Shown here: one piece after another, positions 7,506 to 14,537 of the stretch | How positions within the stretch are numbered: position 1 is the first letter of the stretch | How the letters are laid out: the number at the start of each line of letters is the position of its first letter | Assembly (NCBI GenBank): GCA_035534835.1 | Contig: DATLRE010000078.1 | Location: forward strand, 1 to 31,382 | Source: Bog-756 sp035534835 | GTDB taxonomy: Bacteria; Actinomycetota; Acidimicrobiia; Acidimicrobiales; RAAP-2 | Length of the DNA stretch: 31,382 nt | Reading direction: 5' to 3' | The notes under the pieces: model-generated | Databases searched by the model: none | What the model was told of the DNA's origin: nothing | Seen by the model: only the letters and a program-made list of their open reading frames with translations | Made by a program: the position numbers and the translations under genes

Positions 7506-8747
7506 TCACCAGGAGCGCAGGACCTGGTGGCAGTCGAAGGCGTTGCAGGTCGAGTCGGTCGGGTAGTCGTCGACGGCCAGGGGGGTTGCCACCTCGGCCA
7601 CCGTGGGCCCGATCCGGTCGCCGACCGGGCGCAGGGCCTCGAGGTCGAAGCCGTAGACGCGGGCGACGTTGTCCTCGAGCATCACCTTCGTCTCGGCGGG
7701 GTCGCAGTGTCCGAAGGCGGCCCGGAGCGCCTCGCGGCTGTAGGGGTAGGACCCCTCGGTGTGGGGGTAGTCCGAGCCCCACATGATCCGTCCGACGCCG
7801 ACCTCGTGGCGCACGGCCGACTCGGTGGCCCGCAGGAAGCTGGCCCCCACCCAGACGTTGCGGGCGAAGTACTCCGACGGGGTCATCGACATGCCCTGGG
7901 CCGCGACCCCGAAGTAGGCCGCCTCGGCCGCCCCGCCCATGGTCATCCGGCCGTAGAACCAGTCGAGCGTCTCGAGCCCGCGGGGCAGCCAGGCGAGGCC
8001 CTGCTCGGTCAGCACGACCTTGAGTGCCGGGTGACGCTCCAGCACGCCGCCGAAGATGAGGTGCCACATCGACCGGTGGGAGAACCACGGCAGCTCGACC
8101 AGCATCATGGCCCGGGCCACCTCGGAGTCGCCGTAGTCGGGAAGCCCGCCCCCACCGTGGATGTTGACCGGCACTCCGAGCTCCTCGCACAGCTCCCACA
8201 ACGGCTCCCACACCGGCTCCCACAGCCCGGGCAGGTCGGCCCCGGGCGGCAGGCTCGGCAGCAGGATCCCGCCGAAGGGGTCGAAGGTGGCCGCGGCCCA
8301 CCGCACCTCGGCCAGGGCGTCGTCGATGTCGTTGGCGAAGATCTGGGCCACCCCGGCCCGGCGTCCCGGCACCCGGGCGCAGAAGTCGGCCAGCCAGCGG
8401 TTGTGGGCCTGGACACCGGCCCAGCGTCGCTCGTAGTCGGCCTCGGTCGGCGGCAGGGCGAGCAGGCTCCCCTCCTCGAAGAACGGCGGGACCGTGTTCG
8501 GGAAGAGCACCTCGGCGGCGATCCCGTCGGCGTCGTTCTCGGCCAGGCGCCGGTCCGAGTCCCAGCTCCGGTAGGCGGTGGGCGCCTGGAGGTCGGCGTA
8601 GGGATTGACGTACTCCGCCGCCCAGGCGTCGAACTCCTCGTGCCACCGCGCGGCCAGGTAGGGCCGGTAGTCGGCGATGTCCCCGCCGGCGTGCGCGTCG
8701 GCACTGATGACGGTGTAGCGGCTGTCCGGTGCGAGGTCGGTCGGCAT
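7506..8747 (-). CDS. Amidohydrolase-family (ACMSD-like) protein, paralogue
   Basis: TIM-barrel amidohydrolase of 413 residues, paralogous to the protein encoded at 6149-7438. It has Asp17/His19 in SADAHAGG, the histidine of VNIHGGGG, the glutamate of VVLTEQGLAW, and WGSDYPHTEG near the C-terminus. In the second metal motif HTHSGE of the paralogue is replaced by IHGGGG, so the metal site or substrate differs. ATG at 8747 is preceded by AAGGGGA. It is the second gene of an operon, 64 bp after an SDR gene. The C-terminal CNAFDCH contains two cysteines. The 67 bp between the two converging amidohydrolase genes is GC-rich with only weak hairpins. Confidence 0.88.
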   Translation of the reverse strand: MPTDLAPDSRYTVISADAHAGGDIADYRPYLAARWHEEFDAWAAEYVNPYADLQAPTAYRSWDSDRRLAENDADGIAAEVLFPNTVPPFFEEGSLLALPPTEADYERRWAGVQAHNRWLADFCARVPGRRAGVAQIFANDIDDALAEVRWAAATFDPFGGILLPSLPPGADLPGLWEPVWEPLWELCEELGVPVNIHGGGGLPDYGDSEVARAMMLVELPWFSHRSMWHLIFGGVLERHPALKVVLTEQGLAWLPRGLETLDWFYGRMTMGGAAEAAYFGVAAQGMSMTPSEYFARNVWVGASFLRATESAVRHEVGVGRIMWGSDYPHTEGSYPYSREALRAAFGHCDPAETKVMLEDNVARVYGFDLEALRPVGDRIGPTVAEVATPLAVDDYPTDSTCNAFDCHQVLRSW

Positions 8748-8811
8748 CAGGTCCCCTTGACGGTGGGTTCGACGGGCGGTGGCGGCGCGTGGGTGAGGGG
8801 AGGCATCGGGT

Positions 8812-9693
8812 TCAGGTGAGTCCCTCGAGCGCCGAGGGCGGAAGCTCGCCCTTGGCGATGGCGTCGGCCCGGGCGTGCAGGAGGGCGCCGGCCGCCTCGA
8901 GGCCGTGGCCGATCACGAACCGGCCGTCCTTCACCCCCTGGACGGCGAACCGGCCCAGTTCGTCCAGGTCGACGGTGTCCGTCGGACGCCCGGCGGCGGC
9001 CAGTGCGGCCTTGAACTCGGCGAAGGTCGTGCCCGGGGCCGGCGGGCGGGGCTTCACGCGGGCCAGGTCGGCGGGCCGGTTGCGCTGGGCCTCCCACAGG
9101 CCGGTCTCGAGCAGGCCGCCCGAGGGATAGAAGACGGCGGCCCGCAGGTTGGTTCCCTGGGCGAGGAATTGGTGGGCGAGCGCCTCGGTGAAGCAGCTGA
9201 TGGCCGCCTTCGACGACGCGTAGACCGAGGCGTACGGCACGGGGGCGATCCCGCCGTCACCCGACGACGTCGTGACGACGACGCCGGGCTCGCCGCCGGC
9301 GATCATCCGGGGCACGAACTCGAGCACGCCGTTGGCCGTCCCGAACACGTTCACGCCGAAGCACCAGCGCCAGTCGTTGGGCTCCTGCTCCCACGGGTTG
9401 CCGCCACCACCCGACGTCACCCCGGCGTTGTTCCACAGCACGTGGCACGCCCCGAGTTCGCCGTAGACCTCGTTGGCCATCGCCTCGACGGAGGCCGGGT
9501 CGGACACGTCGCACACCACACCCCGGACGTCGCCGCGTCCGGCCAGCTCCGCCACCGTCGCGGCAAGCACCGGCGCCTCGATGTCGGCGACCACCACACG
9601 ACAGCCCTCGTCGAGCAGCGCGCCGACGATCCCCCGGCCGATGCCCGCCGCACCACCGGTCACCACCGCCACCTTGCCCGACAGGTTCTCCAT
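8812..9693 (-). CDS. SDR family oxidoreductase
   Basis: Short-chain dehydrogenase/reductase of 293 residues. It has TGGAAGIG (12-19), Asp37 at the end of the second strand (VVADIEAP, favouring NAD(H)), NNAG (88-91), Ser144, and the Tyr158/Lys162 pair in SVYASSK. The C-terminal tail is longer than in minimal SDRs, with a helical stretch after residue 215. ATG at 9693 is preceded by GGGGGGAG. It leads the minus-strand operon ending in the amidohydrolase and is divergent from the sulfatase gene. It probably oxidises a hydroxyl group in the cluster's pathway; substrate unknown. Confidence 0.9.
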   Translation of the reverse strand: MENLSGKVAVVTGGAAGIGRGIVGALLDEGCRVVVADIEAPVLAATVAELAGRGDVRGVVCDVSDPASVEAMANEVYGELGACHVLWNNAGVTSGGGGNPWEQEPNDWRWCFGVNVFGTANGVLEFVPRMIAGGEPGVVVTTSSGDGGIAPVPYASVYASSKAAISCFTEALAHQFLAQGTNLRAAVFYPSGGLLETGLWEAQRNRPADLARVKPRPPAPGTTFAEFKAALAAAGRPTDTVDLDELGRFAVQGVKDGRFVIGHGLEAAGALLHARADAIAKGELPPSALEGLT

Positions 9694-9754
9694 GTCGCTC
9701 CCCCCGGAGTCGCACCCGGGTGGGCCCCGGACGCCGTGCGCTCATGGTGGCACA

Positions 9755-9777
9755 CGCCGGCGCCCGCCGCGCCGGCG
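9755..9777 (-). other. GC-rich hairpin in the SDR/sulfatase divergent region
   Basis: Two copies of the self-complementary octamer CGCCGGCG (9755-9762 and 9770-9777) flank a 7-base loop. If the SDR transcript starts upstream of here, it would form an 8-bp stem in the leader, about 60 bases before the SDR start. It may be compositional chance. Confidence 0.25.
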
Positions 9778-9830
9778 GGTCCTCGCCGGGGCGACCGGGG
9801 TGGGGTGGATCCCGACGGTCGCCCGCGGAC

Positions 9831-9844
9831 GGGGTCCGACCCGG
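9831..9844. promoter_or_regulatory. Second copy of the shared palindrome
   Basis: GGGGTCCGACCCGG matches 13 of its 14 bases exactly with the palindrome at 5154-5168, differing only at the outer left arm. It lies midway between the divergent SDR (start 9693) and sulfatase (start 9981). That position could serve both promoters. Confidence 0.4.
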
Positions 9845-9920
9845 TCGACACGGTTCGTGCGGACCACCGGGCGCGGACGACCCGCGGCAGCGCACCGGCA
9901 CCGTGACCGACGGGTGGCGG

Positions 9921-9950
9921 CCGGACCCCACCGGGTCCGGTCGCTACCAT
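9921..9950 (+). promoter_or_regulatory. Sulfatase promoter with operator-like inverted repeat
   Basis: TACCAT at 9945-9950 fits TANNNT and predicts a start near 9957, giving a 24-base leader with the GAGGAGGGGG ribosome site. Immediately upstream, CCGGACCC-CACC-GGGTCCGG (9921-9940) is a perfect 8-bp inverted repeat with a 4-base spacer. It covers about -36 to -17. A protein bound there would block polymerase, so a repressor operator of TetR-like size is plausible. Its right arm shares GGGTCCG with the palindromes at 5154 and 9831. Confidence 0.45.
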
Positions 9951-9980
9951 GACCCCCACCCGACGAGGAGGGGGATCCTG

Positions 9981-11513
9981 ATGGCCCATGACCCGGTGGT
10001 GGCGGAAACGGTCCGCGCGAGCGATAGCCGGGAGCCGCGCTTCGTGCTGCCCGAACAGGAGTCCCGTGCCGCGGCCTCCCTCGACGCCTACCGGTCGGCA
10101 CGGGGCGCCCCCAACATCCTGGTCGTCCTCTTCGACGACGTGGGCTGGGGGGACTTCGGCTGCTACGGCGGCGGCGTGGCCGTCGGAGCACCGACCCCGA
10201 ACATCGACCGGCTGGCCCGGCGCGGCCTGCTGTTGACGTCGTGCTACTCCGAGCCCTCGTGCACCCCGTCCCGCGCCTCGCTCATGACGGGGCGGCTGCC
10301 CATGCGCCACGGCCTGCTGCGACCCCCGATGTACGGCCAGCCGGGTGGTCTCGCCGGCGAGGTCACCCTCCCCTCGCTGCTGTCCGACGCGGGGTACGTG
10401 ACCCAGGCCGTGGGCAAGTGGCACATCGGCGAGAACGTGGAGTCGCAGCCCCAGCACGTGGGCTTCGACGACTTCTACGGGTTCCTGTCGGTGTCGGACA
10501 TGTACACCGAGTGGCGCGACCCGAACTTCTTTCCGGAGATCGTCTACAGCGAGGAGCGCACGAAGTGGGTGGAGAACCTCCCCTTCAACAAGTGCTTCGT
10601 CCACGCCACCCGCGGGGGCGACACGGAGAACGTCGAGGAGGTCACCGTCCCCGTCCTGTCGCTCCTCGACGACAAGTGGGCGGACTACTCGCTCGACTTC
10701 ATCCGGCGGATGGCCGACCAGCCCGAGGGCTCCCGCCGTCCGTGGTTCCTGTACCACTGCACCCGGGGCGCCCACTTCGACAACTATCCCCACGAGCGCT
10801 TCCTCGGCTCGTCGCCGGCCAAGCACCCCTACAAGGACACCATCATCGAGCTCGACGACATCGTCGGCCGCCTGGTGGCAGAGCTCGAGGCGACCGGACA
10901 GATGGATGACACCCTGATCATGGTCAGCTCGGACAACGGCCCGGAGATGGAGACCTGGCCGGACGCCGCCTACTCCCCCTTCCGCTCCGCCAAGGGCTCG
11001 ACCTGGGAGGGTGGTCAGCGGGTGCCCGGCATCGTGACGTGGCCGGGCATGATCGCCGCCGACCGCGCCTCCGACGGGATCTTCTCGCTCATGGACCTGT
11101 TCGCCACCTGCCTGACGCTGGCCGGTGCCGCCGACTCGGTGCCCGGGGACCGCTTCATCGATGCCGTCGACCAGACGTCGTTCCTCCTCGACCCCGACGG
11201 CGTCTCCAACCGCAAGTACCTCTACTACTGGCTCACCAACGTGTTCTCGGCGCTGCGGGTGGGGGAGTGGAAGTTCATGGTCGCCTCGTCGTCCGACGAC
11301 GACCGGGACTGCTTCAACCTCGGAGGGTTCACCGGCGTCACCCAGAAGTACTCCCACGGCCGGCTGTACAACCTGTACCTGGACCCGAAGGAGACCCACA
11401 GCTACATGATCCGGAAGCTGGCCTACATCGACAGCTTCACCAGCGGGATCGCCCGCCACTTCGGGACCTTCGGCACGTACCCGCCGAAGGTCCCGATCGC
11501 GGCGATGAGCTGA
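9981..11513 (+). CDS. Formylglycine-dependent sulfatase
   Basis: Type I sulfatase of 510 residues that should hydrolyse a sulfate ester. The key motif CTPSRASLMTGR is present, and Cys94 would be converted to formylglycine by a separate maturase not seen here. Calcium-site aspartates are Asp52/Asp53 in LFDDVGWGD. Further conserved blocks are GKWHIG and SSDNGPE. There is no signal peptide, so it appears cytoplasmic and would act on an imported or intracellular sulfate ester, unlike the many exported sulfatases. ATG at 9981 has an excellent ribosome site. It is transcribed alone or with the reductase gene at 11578, separated by a hairpin. Whether aryl or alkyl sulfate is the substrate cannot be told. 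Confidence 0.92.
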   Translation: MAHDPVVAETVRASDSREPRFVLPEQESRAAASLDAYRSARGAPNILVVLFDDVGWGDFGCYGGGVAVGAPTPNIDRLARRGLLLTSCYSEPSCTPSRASLMTGRLPMRHGLLRPPMYGQPGGLAGEVTLPSLLSDAGYVTQAVGKWHIGENVESQPQHVGFDDFYGFLSVSDMYTEWRDPNFFPEIVYSEERTKWVENLPFNKCFVHATRGGDTENVEEVTVPVLSLLDDKWADYSLDFIRRMADQPEGSRRPWFLYHCTRGAHFDNYPHERFLGSSPAKHPYKDTIIELDDIVGRLVAELEATGQMDDTLIMVSSDNGPEMETWPDAAYSPFRSAKGSTWEGGQRVPGIVTWPGMIAADRASDGIFSLMDLFATCLTLAGAADSVPGDRFIDAVDQTSFLLDPDGVSNRKYLYYWLTNVFSALRVGEWKFMVASSSDDDRDCFNLGGFTGVTQKYSHGRLYNLYLDPKETHSYMIRKLAYIDSFTSGIARHFGTFGTYPPKVPIAAMS

Positions 11514-11533
11514 GTCGGCTGTACTGGACCTGT

Positions 11534-11556
11534 CGACGGGGCACGGCGCCCCGTCG
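11534..11556 (+). terminator. Hairpin after the sulfatase gene
   Basis: CGACGGGGC-ACGGC-GCCCCGTCG forms a perfect 9-bp stem with a 5-base loop, 20 bases after the sulfatase stop. No T-run follows, as is common in GC-rich actinobacteria. It may act as a full or partial terminator ahead of the reductase gene at 11578. Confidence 0.5.
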
Positions 11557-11577
11557 GACGTGACCCCGGGGGGATCT

Positions 11578-12399
11578 GTGGACGAGACGACCGAACCAGT
11601 GGCGCCGAGCTGCTTCGCCCCGGACGTACTGGCGGGCCGGGTCGCGCTGGTCACCGGGGGCGGCACCGGCATCGGCAGGGAGATCGCCCGCGTGCTCGGC
11701 GCCCACGGCGCCCGGGTCGTCCTGGCGAGCCGCCGACCCGAGGTGCTGGAGGACGCAGTCGCCGAGTTGTCCGCCGCCGGTGTCGATGCCTCGTTCGGGG
11801 TGTGCGACGTCCGGGACGCCGACGCCGTCCGGGCGGTCGTCGACGGCGTAGTCGCCGACCGGGGCGCCCTCGACATCGTGGTCAACAACGCCGCGGGCAA
11901 CTTCCCGGCCCCGATGTCCGCCATCTCGCCCAACGGCTTCAAGGCGATCGTCGACATCGACCTGCTGGGCACCTACAACGTCACCCGGGCCGCCTTCGAC
12001 GCCTGGCTGCGGGACCACGGCGGCTCGATCGTGAACATCAGCGCCCCGTTCGAGCGGCGCGGGGTGGTGTACCAGGCGCACGTGGCCGCGGCGAAGTCCG
12101 GCGTGGACTCCCTCACCCGCACCTGCGCGGTCGAATGGGGTCCCTACGACATCCGGGTCAACGCCATCGCCCCCGGCTCGATGCTCGGGACCGAGGGACT
12201 GAAGCGGTTCAGCGAGGCGGTCCCGGGCAGCACCCCGAAGGCCACCAACCCGCTGGGGCGGCACGGGCACGGTTCGGACATCGGCTACCTCGCCCTGTTC
12301 CTGTGCAGCCCGGTGGCGCGGTTCGTGTCCGGCCAGGTGATCGCCGTCGACGGTGCCGGCGCCACCGACATGCTGCGTCTTCAGGCCGGGCCCATCTGA
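11578..12399 (+). CDS. 2,4-dienoyl-CoA reductase-type SDR
   Basis: SDR of 273 residues resembling the peroxisomal-type 2,4-dienoyl-CoA reductases, which use NADPH to reduce dienoyl-CoA intermediates of unsaturated fatty acids. It shows TGGGTGIG (27-34), Arg52/Arg53 typical of NADP binding, NNAAGNFPAP (103-112), and the block AVEWGPYDIRVNAIAPG. The usual Tyr of YxxxK is absent: the region reads QAHVAAAK with Lys173. This loss is characteristic of the dienoyl-CoA reductase family and is not damage. I chose GTG at 11578 because GGGGGGA lies just before it; an in-frame GTG at 11560 is also possible. It fits beta-oxidation with the neighbouring acyl-CoA enzymes. Confidence 0.85.
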   Translation: MDETTEPVAPSCFAPDVLAGRVALVTGGGTGIGREIARVLGAHGARVVLASRRPEVLEDAVAELSAAGVDASFGVCDVRDADAVRAVVDGVVADRGALDIVVNNAAGNFPAPMSAISPNGFKAIVDIDLLGTYNVTRAAFDAWLRDHGGSIVNISAPFERRGVVYQAHVAAAKSGVDSLTRTCAVEWGPYDIRVNAIAPGSMLGTEGLKRFSEAVPGSTPKATNPLGRHGHGSDIGYLALFLCSPVARFVSGQVIAVDGAGATDMLRLQAGPI

Positions 12400-12424
12400 G
12401 TCCCGAGGGGCCCGGTGTCCCCGG

Positions 12425-13927
12425 TCAGGGAAGGATGCCGAGCCCCCGGGGGTGGTGGGCCCTAGCCTCGCGGCCCTCGGTCAGGGCGAGGGCCGCGAGG
12501 AGCGCATCGCGCAGGTGGCGGGGGTCGACGACGTCGTCGTAGGACAGGCGGGCCGCCGCCCGCACCGAGGCCTCCGACTGCTCGGCCGCCACCCGGGCAC
12601 GCTCGTCGGCGTCGTCGATGGCACTGGCCGCCGATGCCGCCGGCAGCGCGCCCAAGGTGATCGACGGCAGCGCCAGGGTCACGGTCTGGCCGTCGAACGG
12701 GTTCATGGCCATGACCGACGACCCGAACCCGAACGCCTTGCGCAGGGTGACGTGGAGCTTGGGCACGCGCATCCGGTGCTGGACAGCGAAGAGGCGTGCC
12801 GCGTGGCGGAGGATGCCCTGCCCCTCGGCCGCCGTGCCGGCGAGCACGCCGGGGTTGTCGGCCAGGAAGAGGCACGGCAGTCCGAAGGCGTCGGCCACGT
12901 CGAGGAAGTGGGCCGCCTTGTCGGCCGCCGCGCTGTCGATGGTGCCGGCCAGGGTGGCGGGGTCGTTGGCGACGACGGCCACGCTCCGTCCACCGAGGTG
13001 GGCCAGGGCCGTGACGACCGAGCTCCCGTGGCCGGGCTGGACCTCGAGCAGCCCGCCGTCGTCGACGAGTTCGGACAGCACCGGTCGGATCGGATACGGC
13101 TGGCGGGGGTCGGGCGGGATCAGGGCGAGGATGTCGAGCCGCCGGGGCCCGGTGTCGGAACCTCCCCGTCCGGGCGGCGCCTGCCAGGCGTTGGTCGGGA
13201 AGTGGGACAGGTAGCGACGGGCCAGGGCGATGGCCGAGACGTCGTCCGGCACGACGTTGTGGACGACACCGCCCGACGTGACGGCCACCGCCGGCCCGCC
13301 CAGCACCTCCTTGGTCACGTCCTCGCCGGTGGCCGAGCGCACCAGCGGCGGCCCGGCGGCGAAGATCGACGCCGTCTCCGTCATCACCACGAAGTCGCAC
13401 AGCGGCGCCGTCAGCGCCCCGTGACCGGCCGAGGCGCCGAGCACCAGGCTGACCAGGGGTACCGCGCCGGACAGCTCGGCCAGGCCCATCAGGTCGCCGG
13501 GCCGTCGGCCGACGGCCGCGTCGGTGACCCGGTGACCGGCCCCCTCCAGCAGCATCACCAGAGGGACCCGCTCCTGGCGGGCCAGCTGGCACAGCCGGTA
13601 GCGCTTGTCGGAGGAGCCGCTGCCGATCGAGCCGCCCAGCACGGTGACGTCCTCGGCACCGGCCAGCACCGGCCGGCCGTCGATCCGCCCCGAACCGGCG
13701 ACCAGGGCGTCGCCGGGGACCGGCGGGTCCTCGGTGGAGCCGACCAGCGTCCCGAGCTCGCGGAAGGTGCCCGGGTCGAACAGCGCGACCATCCGCTCGC
13801 GGGCGTCGAGCCGACCGCGCTCGTGCTGACGGACCCGACGGGCCTCGCCACCCATGGCGTGCGCCTCGTCCTTGCGACGGGAGATCTCGTCCAGCGCCGG
13901 ACCCCAGCCGTGCAGCTCGTCGTCCAT
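12425..13927 (-). CDS. Acyl-CoA carboxylase, carboxyltransferase subunit
   Basis: Carboxyltransferase of the AccD/PccB/MccB family, 500 residues with two crotonase-like halves. It would move a carboxyl group from biotin to an acyl-CoA. The N-half has VLGGSIGSGSSDKRYRL and ASAGHGAL. The C-half has ADNPGVLAGTAAEGQGILRHAA and KAFGFGSSVMAM. Some usual motifs are altered: DSGGAR is EGAGHR, and the PGF of PGFxxG is PGV. The substrate may therefore be unusual, or the protein may have diverged from carboxylation. No biotin carboxylase or biotin carrier gene is nearby, so a partner must be encoded elsewhere. ATG at 13927 has GGAGGAG at ideal spacing. It converges with the dienoyl-CoA reductase gene, 25 bp away. 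Confidence 0.85.
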   Translation of the reverse strand: MDDELHGWGPALDEISRRKDEAHAMGGEARRVRQHERGRLDARERMVALFDPGTFRELGTLVGSTEDPPVPGDALVAGSGRIDGRPVLAGAEDVTVLGGSIGSGSSDKRYRLCQLARQERVPLVMLLEGAGHRVTDAAVGRRPGDLMGLAELSGAVPLVSLVLGASAGHGALTAPLCDFVVMTETASIFAAGPPLVRSATGEDVTKEVLGGPAVAVTSGGVVHNVVPDDVSAIALARRYLSHFPTNAWQAPPGRGGSDTGPRRLDILALIPPDPRQPYPIRPVLSELVDDGGLLEVQPGHGSSVVTALAHLGGRSVAVVANDPATLAGTIDSAAADKAAHFLDVADAFGLPCLFLADNPGVLAGTAAEGQGILRHAARLFAVQHRMRVPKLHVTLRKAFGFGSSVMAMNPFDGQTVTLALPSITLGALPAASAASAIDDADERARVAAEQSEASVRAAARLSYDDVVDPRHLRDALLAALALTEGREARAHHPRGLGILP

Positions 13928-13981
13928 CCCACTCCTCCGTCCATCGGTTCGTCCGGGCCGGTGCCCGCCGACCGGGACACG

Positions 13982-13987
13982 TATGAT
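13982..13987 (+). promoter_or_regulatory. -10 box for the 14046 gene
   Basis: TATGAT is close to the sigma-70 family consensus TATAAT and stands out in GC-rich DNA. It predicts transcription from about 13994 and a leader of about 50 bases containing GAGGAG. No good -35 is visible. The site lies between the divergent carboxyltransferase and small-protein genes. Confidence 0.5.
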
Positions 13988-14045
13988 TGCCCATCGGGCC
14001 GTGCGTCGCCGCCGTGTGCGGCGGGCGTCCCGACGAGGAGTGCCC

Positions 14046-14501
14046 ATGGGCGACCTGCGACGGATCAAGAAGCGTGCCGGTGCGCTCCTGGACGGGCTGG
14101 GGAGGGATCCCGACGAGGTGGCGGCGTCCCTGCGCGACGTCGGGGTGCAGGGTGTCCCCCGCAGCAACTCGTCCTGTGCCGTCGCCCTGTACGCCTCGGC
14201 GCTGCTCGAGACCGATCCGCGTATCCGGTCCGTGGCCGTCGGCCCCTGCACCCTGGTGCTCACCCTCACCCGCCAGGACGGCGCCCGCCCGGGCGGCAGG
14301 CTGGTCGTCCAGCTGCCGAAGGCGGTGCGGGGTTTCGTCGCCGGCTTCGACGCCCGGGCGTACCCCGAGGTGATCCGTGGCGCCCTGCCCACCGCGCCGT
14401 CGACGCCTGCGACCGGGCCCGGGTCGCGGCCCGATCCCGGTCCGTCGGGCACGCCGGAACCCCCGTCCGCCTGGCCGGCGGTGCCGGTCTGCGGCGCCTG
14501 A
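14046..14501 (+). CDS. Small protein of unknown function
   Basis: I do not recognise this 151-residue protein. ATG at 14046 has GAGGAG at 6-base spacing and a good -10 box upstream. The N-terminus is basic and helical (LRRIKKRAGALLDGLG). Residues 20-110 look like a compact domain: DPDEVAASLRDVGVQGV, then SNSSCAVALYASALL, then a strand-rich stretch with Cys68 in VGPCTLVLTL. The last 40 residues are rich in Pro, Gly and Ser and probably disordered. It has no signal peptide or membrane segment, so it is probably cytoplasmic. It lies 36 bp before the DUF2804 gene on the same strand. The conserved-looking core with a low-complexity tail suggests a real gene. Confidence 0.7.
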   Translation: MGDLRRIKKRAGALLDGLGRDPDEVAASLRDVGVQGVPRSNSSCAVALYASALLETDPRIRSVAVGPCTLVLTLTRQDGARPGGRLVVQLPKAVRGFVAGFDARAYPEVIRGALPTAPSTPATGPGSRPDPGPSGTPEPPSAWPAVPVCGA

Positions 14502-14537
14502 CGCACGGCCCGCTCGGGTGGGTGGAGACTGTCGGGC

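Noticed and set aside
12001..12180. Dienoyl-CoA reductase inactivated by loss of the SDR tyrosine
   Set aside because: Missing Tyr with retained Lys and a QxH segment is the normal state of the 2,4-dienoyl-CoA reductase family.
13955..13966. GGGCCGGTGCCC near the 14046 promoter
   Set aside because: It has the wrong length (12 bases) and its centre is not 30.5 bp from the TATGAT box.
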